The notes under the pieces are model-generated. The model was not told where the DNA came from. It saw only the letters and a list, made by a program, of their open reading frames with translations, and did not search any database. Of a stretch of 64,000 nucleotides of DNA, positions 38,728 to 53,346 are shown one piece after another. This DNA is from Deinococcus aerolatus (GTDB lineage: Bacteria > Deinococcota > Deinococci > Deinococcales > Deinococcaceae), in the NCBI RefSeq assembly GCF_014647055.1, contig NZ_BMOL01000003.1, positions 62,001-126,000 of the forward strand, written 5' to 3'. A program made the position numbers and the translations under genes. How positions within the stretch are numbered: position 1 is the stretch's first letter; the number at the start of each line of letters is the position of its first letter.

Positions 38728-39591
38728 ATGACCCTCACGCCCCCCTCCCCCGCAGTTCTGCAGCTGGGCTATTCCTTCTGCCCCAACGACACCTTCATCT
38801 TCCACGCGCTGCACGCCGGGCTTGTTCCTGCGCCCCTGCCGGTGCGCGAGGTGCTGGAAGACGTACAGACCCTCAACGACTGGGCGGTGGCGGGCCGCCT
38901 GCCCATCACCAAGATCAGCTACCGCGCCTACTTCGGCGTAATGGACCGCTACGTGGCCCTGCGCGCGGGCGGAGCGCTGGGGCGCGGCGTGGGACCGCTG
39001 ATCGTGACGCGCGGCGACGTGGCGGACCTGAACGGCAAGACGGTGGCCTCGCCCGGCGCGCTGACCACCGCCGAGCTGCTGCTGCGGCTGGTCTACCCCG
39101 AAGTGAAGGTGGTGCGGATGCGTTACGACGCGGTGATGCCCGCCGTGGAGCGCGGCGAGGCCGATGGACAGCCGATCAGCGCGGGCCTGATCATCCACGA
39201 GTCGCGCTTCACCTACCCGCAGCACGGGTTGAGCCGGCACCTGGACCTGGGCGCGTGGTGGGAGGCTGACACGGGCCTGCCCCTGCCGCTGGGCGCGATC
39301 CTGGTCCGCCGCGACCTGGCCCCGGCTGTACAGTGGGCGCTGAATGAATCGGTACGGGCCAGCCTGGACTACGCCTACGCACACCCGGAAGCCTCACGCG
39401 CGTACATCCGGCAACATGCGCTGGAAATGGCCGACGAGGTCATGCAGGCGCACATTGACCTGTACGTGAACGCCTTCAGTCTGGACGTGGGCGAGGAAGG
39501 CACGCGTGCTGTACAGGAGCTGCGCCGCCGGGCCGTGGAGGTGGGGGCGGTGCAGGACTCGGGATTGCCGCTGTTTGTGGAACAGCCCTGA
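38728..39591 (+). CDS. mqnD: 1,4-dihydroxy-6-naphthoate synthase
   Basis: A 287-residue protein. LGYSFCPNDTFIFHALHAGL at residues about 13-32 is the MqnD/MqnA-family opening. SYRAYFGVMDRYVALRAGGALGRGVGPL, ADLNGKTVASPGALTTAELLL and the ESRFTYPQHGL block are typical of MqnD. It catalyses a step of the futalosine route to menaquinone, used by Deinococcus-Thermus. TACCCT lies 6 bases before the ATG (leaderless). No other mqn gene is in the window. Confidence 0.92.
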   Translation: MTLTPPSPAVLQLGYSFCPNDTFIFHALHAGLVPAPLPVREVLEDVQTLNDWAVAGRLPITKISYRAYFGVMDRYVALRAGGALGRGVGPLIVTRGDVADLNGKTVASPGALTTAELLLRLVYPEVKVVRMRYDAVMPAVERGEADGQPISAGLIIHESRFTYPQHGLSRHLDLGAWWEADTGLPLPLGAILVRRDLAPAVQWALNESVRASLDYAYAHPEASRAYIRQHALEMADEVMQAHIDLYVNAFSLDVGEEGTRAVQELRRRAVEVGAVQDSGLPLFVEQP

Positions 39592-39601
39592 AGGTCAGGG
39601 T

Positions 39602-39633
39602 GAGACCAGGGGTGTACGAGACCAGGGACGTAC
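39602..39633 (+). repeat. Tandem 16-base direct repeat
   Basis: GAGACCAGGGGTGTAC is followed at once by GAGACCAGGGACGTAC (two mismatches). It lies about 70 bases before the ABC transporter promoter, on which a regulator might act. Confidence 0.5.
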
Positions 39634-39713
39634 AGACGACGTGAGTGCGCGGCGGGGCCATCCGAGAGAATTGTGTAAGAACTTGTTGATTCATGTTGCG
39701 TTAATGTGGCCGG

Positions 39714-40652
39714 GTGACGAAGCAAGGCGCGCCTGCCATCCCCGCCATTGAGGTGCGCGGGCTCAGCAAGAGATACGGAAACCACACTGTCCTAGAAGAG
39801 GTCTTCCTGAATGTCCGCCCCGGTGAGGTCTACGCCCTGACCGGCCCCAACGGCACCGGCAAGACCACCCTGATCCGCTGCATGACCGGCCTGGCCTTCC
39901 CCACCGACGGCGAGATCCGGCTGATGGGCCGCGACGTGCACACCGACGGCGCCCGCGCCCGCGCGTTCCTGGGGGCGGTGGTGGAGGCCCCGGCCAAGTT
40001 CTACACGCAGTTCACCGGCACCCAGAACCTGCAGATCCACGCCAATCTGGCGGCCATGGCCCCCGGCGGCAAGCGGGTGGGCCGTGAGCGCCTGCGTGAG
40101 GTACTGGCGCTGCTGGAGCTGACGCGCATGGCCGACCGTAAGGTGCAGGAGTACTCGCTGGGCCAGCGGCAGCGGCTGGGCGTGGCCAGCGCCATTCTGG
40201 CCGAACCCCGGGTGCTGATACTCGACGAACCGACCAGCGGTCTCGATCCGCTGGGCATCGGGCTGATTCACCGCATCGTGACCAGCCTGGCCGCCGACGG
40301 CTGCGCGGTGGTCCTGAGCACCCACCACCTGCGGGAAATCGCCACCTACGCGCATACCGTGGGCATCCTGACCGGCGGGCGACTGGTGGACACCGTGGAT
40401 CTGCGGGCCCGGCAGGCGGCCTACCGCTTCCGGGTGGATGACCCGGTGGGCGCGGCGGCGGTGCTGGAACGGCTGCCCTTCGTCCGCAAGGTGGGCACCC
40501 GCACGCCGTTTGCCATCGCGCACCTGGGCGGCGAGGCCCGCGTCCCGGACGCCCTGGCCCGCCTGAGCGAGGAAGGCATCCGGGTCTTCGAGGCCAGCCC
40601 TGACCATTTCGACCTGTACGAGTATTACCGCGAGCGCGTGGAGCAAGCCTGA
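39714..40652 (+). CDS. ABC transporter ATP-binding protein (exporter type)
   Basis: A 312-residue protein. Walker A is GPNGTGKTT near residues 44-52. The signature is [16 protein letters not shown], Walker B is [12 protein letters not shown], and the H-loop lies in [12 protein letters not shown]. Compact proteins of this type drive ABC-2 permeases for antibiotic, lipid or ion export. The GTG start at 39714 is supported by TAATGT 6 bases upstream (leaderless). It is followed by a 22-codon bridging frame and then the permease gene. Confidence 0.93.
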   Translation: MTKQGAPAIPAIEVRGLSKRYGNHTVLEEVFLNVRPGEVYALTGPNGTGKTTLIRCMTGLAFPTDGEIRLMGRDVHTDGARARAFLGAVVEAPAKFYTQFTGTQNLQIHANLAAMAPGGKRVGRERLREVLALLELTRMADRKVQEYSLGQRQRLGVASAILAEPRVLILDEPTSGLDPLGIGLIHRIVTSLAADGCAVVLSTHHLREIATYAHTVGILTGGRLVDTVDLRARQAAYRFRVDDPVGAAAVLERLPFVRKVGTRTPFAIAHLGGEARVPDALARLSEEGIRVFEASPDHFDLYEYYRERVEQA

Positions 40653-40720
40653 TGAATGCCCTCTTCCCCATCCTTCTTCCTTCCGCCGCTCTGTCCGTGT
40701 CCGGGGGCCGCCCATGCTGA
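40652..40720 (+). CDS. Putative 22-residue bridging ORF between ATPase and permease
   Basis: An ATG overlaps the ATPase stop (TGATG). The frame encodes [20 protein letters not shown] and two more residues, and ends in TGA six bases past the permease ATG. It covers the whole 61-base gap, overlapping both neighbours, so translation could be handed from one gene to the next. Whether the peptide is made is unknown. Confidence 0.35.
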   Translation: MNALFPILLPSAALSVSGGRPC

Positions 40721-41502
40721 CGCTGCTGCTGCTGGAATTCCGCAAGCTGCTGGGCTCGCGCAGCGCCAAGATGGCCCTGATCCTGACTTTTCTGCTGCCG
40801 CTGGTCTGGGCCTACGCCCCGCGCCTGGGCGACGTGTTTGGGGTCAACATCATCAGCGGGTGGCAGCTGCCCGCCGTCAGCCTGGGCCTGACCCTGCCGC
40901 TGCTGCTGCCGCTGTTCATCGCCGTGACGGTGGCCGAGACCATTGGCTCGGAAACCGCGCAGGGCACGCTGGCACCGCTGCTGCTGCGCCCGGTGGACCG
41001 CACCCGGGTCATTGCCAGCAAGCTGATCGCCAGTCTGGCCTTTCCCTTCCTGCTGGTGTTCACCACCGTGGCCGGATCGCTGCTGGCCGGCATTCCAATG
41101 GGCTTCGGCACCTTCACGGGCGGCACCGGGCTGGGGCCGGAACTGTTTGTGGGGGTAGGGCAACTGAGCGGCGGCGAGGCGCTGGGGCAGGTGCTGCGCG
41201 GCAGTCTGCTGGCCAGCGTGATCCTGATGCCGATTGCCGCGCTATCACTGCTGTTCGGCGTGCTGTTCCTCAACACGGCGGCGGCGGCGCTGGGCACCTT
41301 TGCCACCCTGATCGTGATGCAGCTGCTGGTGGTGCTGCCCCAGGCCGTGCAGAAGATCCTGCTGCCCTACCACTTCAAGATCTACGCCTACGGAGCGTTC
41401 AAGGGGCCTGACGACATCAACCAGGGCGTGATCCTGCTGCTGATCTACACCCTGGGCTTCGGCCTGATGTCGGTGTACGCCTTCGACCGGCGCGACGTCT
41501 AG
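40714..41502 (+). CDS. ABC-2 type transporter permease
   Basis: A 262-residue membrane protein with about six hydrophobic segments. Typical features are the N-terminal [24 protein letters not shown], the cytosolic-loop motif [36 protein letters not shown], cited as [18 protein letters not shown], and long Leu-rich helices. With the upstream ATPase it forms an export complex of unknown cargo. A strong terminator follows. Confidence 0.9.
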   Translation: MLTLLLLEFRKLLGSRSAKMALILTFLLPLVWAYAPRLGDVFGVNIISGWQLPAVSLGLTLPLLLPLFIAVTVAETIGSETAQGTLAPLLLRPVDRTRVIASKLIASLAFPFLLVFTTVAGSLLAGIPMGFGTFTGGTGLGPELFVGVGQLSGGEALGQVLRGSLLASVILMPIAALSLLFGVLFLNTAAAALGTFATLIVMQLLVVLPQAVQKILLPYHFKIYAYGAFKGPDDINQGVILLLIYTLGFGLMSVYAFDRRDV

Positions 41503-41519
41503 CCCTTCACTGGACGTGT

Positions 41520-41549
41520 GGGGAGGCGGCAATCGTCCGCCTCCCCTTT
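41520..41549 (+). terminator. Intrinsic terminator after the ABC permease
   Basis: GGGGAGGCGG (41520-41529) pairs perfectly with CCGCCTCCCC (41537-41546) across a 7-base loop, followed by TTTCTGG. It ends transcription before the haemoglobin gene. Confidence 0.8.
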
Positions 41550-41573
41550 CTGGTGGTTTGCTAGGCTGCCCCC

Positions 41574-42020
41574 ATGACCGCGCCCATTCAACTTTCTGCG
41601 GGCGGCTCACTGTACGAGCGCATTGGACCGGAGGCGCTGGAGGCACTCGTGACCCGCTTCTACGCGCTGGTGGCCCGGGACCCGGACCTCGCCCCGATCT
41701 TCCCCGACGATCTGACGCTGACCGCCGAGAAGCAGCTGGCCTTCCTGACCGGCTTTCTGGGCGGGCCGCCGCTATACCACCAGCATTTCGGGCCGCCGCG
41801 TCTGCGGGCGCGTCACCTGCCGCATGCCATCACACCCACGCGCGGGCAGGCGTGGCTGGCGTGCATGGCCCGCGCCCTGCAGGACACGCCCCAGATCGGG
41901 GAGGCCGAGGCGCGGGAACTGCACGCCGCGCTCTCGCGGGTGGCAGCACACATGGTGAACACGCCGGAGGGCAAAGCCGGGCAGGGCGGGAAAGCTGGAC
42001 AACTCTTTTCAATTGACTAG
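41574..42020 (+). CDS. Group II truncated haemoglobin (GlbO-like)
   Basis: A 148-residue protein. The globin core runs from SLYERIGPEALEALVTRFYALVARDPDLAPIF, through the TAEKQLAFLTGFLGGPPLYHQHFGPPRLRARHLP segment with the proximal-type His in RARHLPHAI, to QAWLACMARAL with the G8 Trp typical of group II. Such haemes bind oxygen or NO for detoxification. The tail after about residue 130 is low-complexity. TAGGCT (41562-41567) lies 6 bases before the ATG. Confidence 0.9.
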   Translation: MTAPIQLSAGGSLYERIGPEALEALVTRFYALVARDPDLAPIFPDDLTLTAEKQLAFLTGFLGGPPLYHQHFGPPRLRARHLPHAITPTRGQAWLACMARALQDTPQIGEAEARELHAALSRVAAHMVNTPEGKAGQGGKAGQLFSID

Positions 42021-42052
42021 CCGCGTGGAGGGCAGTCCATGCGCGTTTTTCC

Positions 42053-42058
42053 TAGACT
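42053..42058 (+). promoter_or_regulatory. Leaderless -10 box of the DAHP synthase gene
   Basis: TAGACT lies 7 bases before the ATG at 42066; a GTG/ATG further upstream is thereby disfavoured. Confidence 0.6.
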
Positions 42059-42065
42059 ACGGGGT

Positions 42066-43157
<1,092 letters not shown>

Positions 43158-43171
43158 GTTCAGCGGTCAAC

Positions 43172-43206
43172 AGAGGGGAGTCCCGCACGCTGCGGGGCTC
43201 CCCTCT
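43172..43206. terminator. Strong bidirectional terminator
   Basis: AGAGGGGAG (43172-43180) pairs with CTCCCCTCT (43198-43206). An inner CCCGCA/TGCGGG stem gives a 15-bp hairpin with one mismatch and a 3-base loop. It sits between the convergent DAHP synthase and hutH genes. Confidence 0.75.
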
Positions 43207-43217
43207 TCTGGAGCGGG

Positions 43218-44713
<1,496 letters not shown>

Positions 44714-44717
<4 letters not shown>

Positions 44718-45905
44718 CGTTTCACTCCTCCCACAAAGACATCCCGAACGGGATTGGTCCCCAGGGCATAGGGCAGCTCGCGCCAGTCGGGGCCGCGCAG
44801 GGCCAGGAAATCGGCGCGCTGGCCGACACTCAGGGAGCCGCGGTCCGTCAGCCCCAGCGCGGCGGCGGCGTTGACGGTGGCGGCGGTCAGGGCCTCGGCG
44901 GGGGTCAGGCCGTTCAGGCGCACGGCCAGCGCCAGGGCCAGCGCCGTGCTGAACAGCGGCGAGCTGCCGGGATTCAGGTCTGTGCCCACGGCCACCACCG
45001 CGCCCGCGTCAATCAGCGCCCGGCCCGGCGCGGCGGGCAGACCCAGGTGCAGGGTCACGCCCGGCAGGATGGTGGCCACCGTACCGGAGGCCGCCAGCGC
45101 CGCGATCTGCGGCCCGCCGCTGGCTTCCAGATGATCCACGCTCAGCGCGCCCATCCGGCAGGCCAGTTCGGTGCCGCCGATGGCGCGAAACTGATCGGCG
45201 TGGAGTTTGATCTTGAGGCCGTGGGCCTGAGCCGCCTCAAAGATCTGCCGTGTCTCCTCCACCGAGAACGCCTCGGCCTCGCAGAACACGTCCACGGCAG
45301 TGGCGAGCCCTCGGGCGGCGGCTTCGGGAATCAGCGTTAAGCAGACACCGCGCACGTAGGCGTCCCGGCCCTCGGTGGGCGGGACGTGAATCAGGAGGGT
45401 GGAGGTCAGGGCAAACTCGCGGCCCAGGCTCTGAATGGTCCGCAGCATCCGCAGCTCGGCGTCAAAGTCCAGACCGTAGCCGCTCTTGACCTCGGTGCTG
45501 GTGGCGCCGGACAGCTGCAGGGCCGTCAGGCGTGGGCGGGCCAACGCCACCAGTTCCTCCACCGTGGCCGCCGCCGTCGCCGCGATGCTGGAGCGGATGC
45601 CGCCGCCCGCCGCCAGCATGGTCTCGTAGGGAACGCCCACCGCACGCGCCTCGAAGTCATCCAGGCGATCCCCGGCCCAGACCGCGTGGGTGTGCGGGTC
45701 CACCAGACCGGGGACCACCGCAACGCCGCCCAGATCATGCTTTTCGGTTGCCGGGGGAGCCTCTGCGTCAGGCCCCACCCAGGCGATCAGGCCATCACGG
45801 ACCAGCAGCGCCGCGCGGTCAATCACCGTCAGGTCGCGCATGGCCGCGCCGCGCTGGGGGCCAGGGGCCGGGGTCACCAGCTCGGTAATGCCGGTAAACA
45901 GCGTG

Positions 45906-45913
<8 letters not shown>
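44714..45913 (-). CDS. hutI: Imidazolonepropionase
   Basis: A 399-residue amidohydrolase that opens imidazolone-propionate to formiminoglutamate. The metal-binding HxH is in [13 protein letters not shown] near residues 75-87. KLHADQF supplies another His ligand, and the Asp of the barrel end is in [13 protein letters not shown]. The ATG at 45913 overlaps the hutG stop region by 8 bases. Confidence 0.96.
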
Positions 45914-48511
<2,598 letters not shown>

Positions 48512-48525
48512 GAACACATGCTTGG

Positions 48526-48571
48526 CTTTCCGCCTCCCCAATAAATAACTTTTTCCGGATATGGCGGAAAG
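48526..48571. promoter_or_regulatory. Predicted IclR-type operator of the hut operon
   Basis: Three related half-sites occur between hutU and the regulator gene: CTTTCCGCC (48526-48534), TTTTCCGGAT (48551-48560) and GGCGGAAAG (48563-48571). The last two form TTTCCG-N7-CGGAAA, of the size and type bound by IclR-family dimers; the first and last form a perfect 9-bp inverted repeat 28 bases apart. On the minus strand the sites overlap a TTATTT -10-like box of hutU, so binding could repress or activate hut transcription. Confidence 0.6.
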
Positions 48572-48576
48572 ACTGT

Positions 48577-48582
48577 TAGAGT
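48577..48582 (+). promoter_or_regulatory. -10 box directing the iclR-side transcript
   Basis: TAGAGT lies exactly 7 bases before an ATG at 48590, six bases past the operator. It follows the leaderless pattern. Confidence 0.55.
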
Positions 48583-48589
48583 CATCGGC

Positions 48590-48736
48590 ATGCGACAGGC
48601 GAGCGGGGACGGCAGCTGCCGGTGGATGGAGGGGCGTCGGGCTGCTGGGGCGGCCCATGTTCCCTGCCTCCCCAGTCTTCCAGGAAATTTTCGGCGCAGG
48701 TGGGGCGCCGGGCTTCTCCCCACACCCGCGAGATGA
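48590..48736 (+). CDS. 48-codon leader ORF coupled to the IclR gene
   Basis: The ATG 7 bases after TAGAGT opens a frame [20 protein letters not shown] and continues to LLPTPAR. It ends in TGA that overlaps the regulator ATG as ATGA (48733-48736). The peptide is Arg/Gly-rich and not recognisable. The arrangement suggests a translated leader that delivers ribosomes to the regulator gene, which has no good SD of its own. Confidence 0.45.
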   Translation: MRQASGDGSCRWMEGRRAAGAAHVPCLPSLPGNFRRRWGAGLLPTPAR

Positions 48737-49481
48737 CCCGCACGCACGCCACCGTCGAGGCCGCCGTCCGGGTGCTGGAACTGTTCGACGCGGACCGCAC
48801 CGAATGGACGCTGAGTGGGCTTGCACGGCACCTGGGCCAGCCCACGTCCACGGTGCATGAGCAGTTGCAGACGCTGGCCGGCTCTGGGCTGCTGGTGCAG
48901 GTGGGGCGGGGCCGCTACCGGCTGGGCTGGCGACTGCTAAAGCTGAGCAGCGCGCTGTACGGCAGCCTGCCGTGGTATGCCCCGGCCCACGACGCGATGG
49001 AACGGCTGGCACGCGGCACGCACCTGCTGGCCTTTCTGTGCGTGCTGCACAGCCCACCCACGCAGGACACTCAGGTGCTGTGTGTGGCCCGCAGCGTTCA
49101 GGGCCGCGACGGACCGCCGGTGGCCGGGGAACTGGATTTCGAGCTTCCGGCCCACGCCACCGCCAGCGGAAAGCTGCTACTGGCGCTGGCCGGGCGGCCC
49201 CTGCCTGCCGCCGCTCCCCGGTTCACAGCCCAGACGCTCACGGACCCCACCGCCTGGAACGCCGAGAGCCAGCAGATCCGCACCCAGGGCCACGCGCTGA
49301 GCCAGGACGAGTGGGCGCCGGGCACAAGTGGGCTGGCCGTGCCGGTACGCGGCGAGGGCGGCATGGTGCTGGCCGCCCTGGGCCTGAGCCTGCCCACGGC
49401 GCGGATGCACGCGCGCGAGGGCCTGCTGCGTGCCCTGCACACGGCGGCGGCGGCGGTGGGCTGGACCCTGGGAAACCGGGG

Positions 49482-49485
<4 letters not shown>
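48733..49485 (+). CDS. IclR-family transcriptional regulator, probable hut regulator
   Basis: A 250-residue protein. The N-terminal winged helix covers about residues 5-60: [42 protein letters not shown], cited as [18 protein letters not shown], the recognition region. The effector-binding domain follows, with [26 protein letters not shown] and the [27 protein letters not shown] end. It is divergent from hutU with a matching operator between them, so it is inferred to control histidine use. Its stop codon shares CTAG with the convergent sdaAB stop. Confidence 0.9.
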
Positions 49486-50147
<662 letters not shown>

Positions 50148-50213
50148 GGAGTGAGTATAGGGGCCGCCAGAGAAACACGTCCGCCGCGCCCCTCGCTGGA
50201 GGTCCGCAGAACT

Positions 50214-51701
50214 CTAGCGGCCCTCGCCACTGATCTCGGCGATGTTCTCGCGTAATTCTTCCAGTTTCTTCTGGCGGTCCACGTTGGGGGCCAGACCATC
50301 CGCGTCCACGTTGCCGGTGGCCCCCTGCATGCCCTCCTCAATCACTTCCTGCTGATCGATGTCGCCGCTGTTTGCCTCACGCCGGGTGTCGTCGGATTGG
50401 GTCATGGCCCCAGGGTGGCCTGCGGGCGCGGCGGTTGGATGGGAAAGCCGGTCAGGTTCCTTCATGCGGGCCGCCTCCCGCAGGGCCTGCAGGCTGACGC
50501 CGGGGTGCTTCAGCGCCGCGCGGACCAGCGGCAGGCGCACTGCGCTGGGAGCGTGGGCAAAGACCCGGAGCATGCTGCGGGCCAGCCGCCTCACGCCGGT
50601 CTGCGGCGCAAGAAAGGCATGCCAATCGGCAGCGGGCAGCCGGAAGAAGGCGGCGAAGAACTCACCCAGGCGGTCTCCGGGCAGTTCCAGCAGGGCGCCC
50701 AGATCCAGCAGATGCACCTCGCGGGCCGCGCGGCGTTCCGGGGGCCACAGCGCGTCCCAGCCGGCGGCGGCAGCGTCCTCACCCCGCCGGAGGGTCACCG
50801 CCACCGCCTCGGCCACCCGTGGGGCGTCGTTCAGCGCACCCGCCACCTGAAAGCCGCTGATCGGATGAACCAGTCCCGCCGCCGCCCCGAAAGCCAGCAC
50901 GCCCCCCGGCGCGGGCGCAGGTGCGTTCATCGGAAAGGCCACCCACTCATCGGACTCGGTGTTGTGCGGGGGCGTGCCCAGTGCCTGGAGGCGGGCGTAC
51001 AGGCGCGCGGCCATGAAGTCGCGGCTGGGAGCGGGGCGGGCGATCAGGCTGGTTTCCTGCACGAAGTAACGGTCCCCGTCCAGATGCATGGCGTACAGAA
51101 AGGTAGGCTCGGTCCGCACTTCGGCCCGGTCCAGATGCGCGGCGCGGTAGTCCATCCAGACCATTGCGCCCGGCGGACTGGGCGGGCGCTGGAAGTGAGC
51201 CACGATGCCGTAGGCCGTTTGCAGCGCCGCGCCGCCCCCGAAGCAGGTGGGGCACAGCAGGCCGCCGTGCCCGGACGCGTCGACCACCAGCCGCGCCGTC
51301 CAGTCCTCGCCCGCCTCGCCCTGCACGTGCCACCGCCCGTCTCGCTGCGCCGCGCCGGTCACCCGGTCCTGCGTCCAGTGCAGCCGCCCGCCCGCCCGCT
51401 CCAGCAAGGTGTCCAGCAAACGGGTGTTGTCCAGCAGGGCGTAGGGACGCATCAGCGGCGTGGGCTGTGGGCCGGTGTAGACCCGCACGTCGGTCCAGAC
51501 CTGAGCAGTGCAGGGCTGCGCCCAGGTGGGCAGTTCATCCAGCCACGCCCCGTAGGTGGGCGCAAAGGGCCGGGGCGGGTGCGGGGCCACTATTCGCACG
51601 CTCAGGCGCCGCGCAGCCAGTTCGGCGGCCAGCGCCAGCCCGGAAGGACCGCCGCCCACCACCAGCACGTCGGTTGTTGTTGAGAGTGGAGCAGCAGACA
51701 T
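50214..51701 (-). CDS. Lycopene cyclase with an unusual C-terminal extension
   Basis: A 495-residue FAD-type protein. The dinucleotide-binding VLVVGGGPSGLALAAELAARR is at residues about 12-33. LVVDASGHGGLL, the HPISGFQVAGALNDAPRVAEAV region and the helical C-terminal domain up to ALKHPGVSLQALREAARMKEP match lycopene cyclases of Deinococcus. It should cyclise lycopene on the way to deinoxanthin. The last about 63 residues, from MTQSDDTRREANSG, are hydrophilic, acidic and unlike the family. TAGCCT lies 7 bases before the ATG at 51701. Confidence 0.88.
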   Translation of the reverse strand: MSAAPLSTTTDVLVVGGGPSGLALAAELAARRLSVRIVAPHPPRPFAPTYGAWLDELPTWAQPCTAQVWTDVRVYTGPQPTPLMRPYALLDNTRLLDTLLERAGGRLHWTQDRVTGAAQRDGRWHVQGEAGEDWTARLVVDASGHGGLLCPTCFGGGAALQTAYGIVAHFQRPPSPPGAMVWMDYRAAHLDRAEVRTEPTFLYAMHLDGDRYFVQETSLIARPAPSRDFMAARLYARLQALGTPPHNTESDEWVAFPMNAPAPAPGGVLAFGAAAGLVHPISGFQVAGALNDAPRVAEAVAVTLRRGEDAAAAGWDALWPPERRAAREVHLLDLGALLELPGDRLGEFFAAFFRLPAADWHAFLAPQTGVRRLARSMLRVFAHAPSAVRLPLVRAALKHPGVSLQALREAARMKEPDRLSHPTAAPAGHPGAMTQSDDTRREANSGDIDQQEVIEEGMQGATGNVDADGLAPNVDRQKKLEELRENIAEISGEGR

Positions 51702-51844
51702 TCGCGGCAGGCTAGCGCGTGGGGGGCAGCGGGTCTGTGGGGGTTCGGACGCCGCGCAACTGCCAACGCATCCTAAAGTCCGGCAGGGGCCAACTGTGCG
51801 CCTGGCGGCAACGCGGCCGGGGACGCGGCACTAGCCTCTTTGCC

Positions 51845-52732
51845 ATGCGCAAGACAGCACTCCCCTCACGCCCCTTCGCCCGCGCCACTGGCCTGGGCCT
51901 GGCCGCCGCCGCGCTGGGCCTGGGCCTGGCCGCCTGCTCGCCTCAGAACACCCTGAATGCCGTGACCTCCACGCGGGGGCTGGACGTGGTCCAGGACGTG
52001 CGTTACGGTCCCGCGCCGCGCAACGTCATGGACATCTACGTGCCCCAGAACGCGCAGAACGCGCCGGTGGTGCTGTACATCCACGGCGGTTCGTGGCAGG
52101 GCGGCGACAAGGACGGCCACAAGTTCGTGGGCGCGTCACTGGCCCGCGCGGGCTACGTCACCGGCGTGATGAACTACCGTCTGGCTCCCGAGCACCGCTA
52201 CCCCGACTACGTACAGGACGCCGCCGCTGCGCTGAAGGCGCTGCGGGACAGGGCGAGAAGTGACGGAGGCAGCCCCGACAATCTGTTCGTGATGGGCCAC
52301 TCGGCAGGCGGCTTTAACGCCGTGGAGGTGGTGGACAACGCCCGCTGGCTGGGCGAGGTGGGGGTACCGGTCAGCGCGGTGCGCGGCGTGATCGGCGTGG
52401 CCGGGCCGTACAGCTACGACTTCAGGCAGTTCTCCAGCCGGGTGGCCTTTCCCGAGGGCGGCAACCCAGACGACATCATGCCCGACCGCCACGTGCGCCC
52501 CGACGCCCCGCCCCATCTGCTGCTGGTGGCGGCCAACGACACCACCGTGGACCCGTACAACGCCGTCAACATGGAATCGGCCCTCAAGAAAGCCGGGGTC
52601 TCTGTCACGAAAACAGTGCTGCCGGGCGTGAATCACATCACGGTCATTGCGGCGGTGGCGCAGCCCCTGACCTTTCTGGGCGACACCCGGCAACAGGTGA
52701 TCGACTTTATCGAGGCCCACCGGCTGAAGTGA
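51845..52732 (+). CDS. Alpha/beta-hydrolase lipoprotein (esterase/lipase-like)
   Basis: A 295-residue protein. A twin-Arg-free signal peptide ends in the lipobox LAAC at about residues 29-32. The hydrolase core contains the oxyanion-hole segment [14 protein letters not shown], the nucleophile motif GHSAGG (Ser), the Asp in NDTTVDPYN, and the His in NHITVIAA, completing a BD-FAE/esterase-type triad. The natural ester is unknown. TAGCCT lies 7 bases before the ATG. It is divergent from the lycopene cyclase gene. Confidence 0.9.
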   Translation: MRKTALPSRPFARATGLGLAAAALGLGLAACSPQNTLNAVTSTRGLDVVQDVRYGPAPRNVMDIYVPQNAQNAPVVLYIHGGSWQGGDKDGHKFVGASLARAGYVTGVMNYRLAPEHRYPDYVQDAAAALKALRDRARSDGGSPDNLFVMGHSAGGFNAVEVVDNARWLGEVGVPVSAVRGVIGVAGPYSYDFRQFSSRVAFPEGGNPDDIMPDRHVRPDAPPHLLLVAANDTTVDPYNAVNMESALKKAGVSVTKTVLPGVNHITVIAAVAQPLTFLGDTRQQVIDFIEAHRLK

Positions 52733-52744
52733 CCGGCCGAAGGC

Positions 52745-52817
52745 AAGTGCCTTGAACCCGGCATTCCAAGCTTCCGGGAAGACGCCGGAAGCTCTCCATT
52801 TCCGTTTCAAGGCACTT
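52745..52817. repeat. Two-level perfect inverted repeat
   Basis: Outer arms AAGTGCCTTGAA (52745-52756) and TTCAAGGCACTT (52806-52817) are perfect complements. Inner arms AGCTTCCGG (52769-52777) and CCGGAAGCT (52785-52793) are also perfect with a 7-base loop. The two internal spacers are each 12 bases. It begins 13 bases after the hydrolase stop and lacks a U-run, so it could be a structured RNA, a repeat unit or a terminator. Confidence 0.7.
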
Positions 52818-52930
52818 TCTCGCTGCTTGCTCCACCCAATTTGTCTAAAAGCCAGATGCATCGTTCTGAGGCGCAGGGGCAGGGCCGCTCTCCCCTGCCT
52901 TCCCTCACTTCCGCGCCGTACCATGCGTCC

Positions 52931-53326
52931 ATGCTTCGCCACCGCCTGTTTCGCCCTGCCGCGCTGTGCGTCCTGGCCCTGCCGCTGGGCTTGGGCCTCG
53001 GCGGATGCCGCTACAACTTCGTGCCGCTGCTGCCTCCGCTGGTGGAGCCTGAATTGCCCGCACGCGTCACCGCCGCCAGCCTGAGCCGCAGCGGCGCTGA
53101 GCTGACGGTGACGGCCACCATCCAGGGTCGTTTCGAACCGGGCTACCTGAGCGTGGCGTGGTTCGACAGTGGCCGTGCGCTGGGCACCGACAGCGTGTAT
53201 CTGGACGCCACCCAGCGCACGGCAACGTTCCGCCTGACGGCTCCGGACCAGGGGGCTTACCGGGCAGTGCTGTCCCTGGGCGGCGCGGTGCTGCGGCAGG
53301 TGGAACTGTACGAGGTCCAGCCCTGA
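52931..53326 (+). CDS. Small lipoprotein of unknown function
   Basis: A 131-residue protein. The signal peptide ends in lipobox LGGC at about residues 23-26. The mature part is mostly beta strand with Ser/Thr-rich turns ([37 protein letters not shown]), like a small Ig-like or beta-sandwich domain. TACCAT lies 6 bases before the ATG at 52931, which selects this start. I do not recognise the family. Confidence 0.7.
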   Translation: MLRHRLFRPAALCVLALPLGLGLGGCRYNFVPLLPPLVEPELPARVTAASLSRSGAELTVTATIQGRFEPGYLSVAWFDSGRALGTDSVYLDATQRTATFRLTAPDQGAYRAVLSLGGAVLRQVELYEVQP

Positions 53327-53346
53327 ACGCTCCCCTGTACCGGGGA

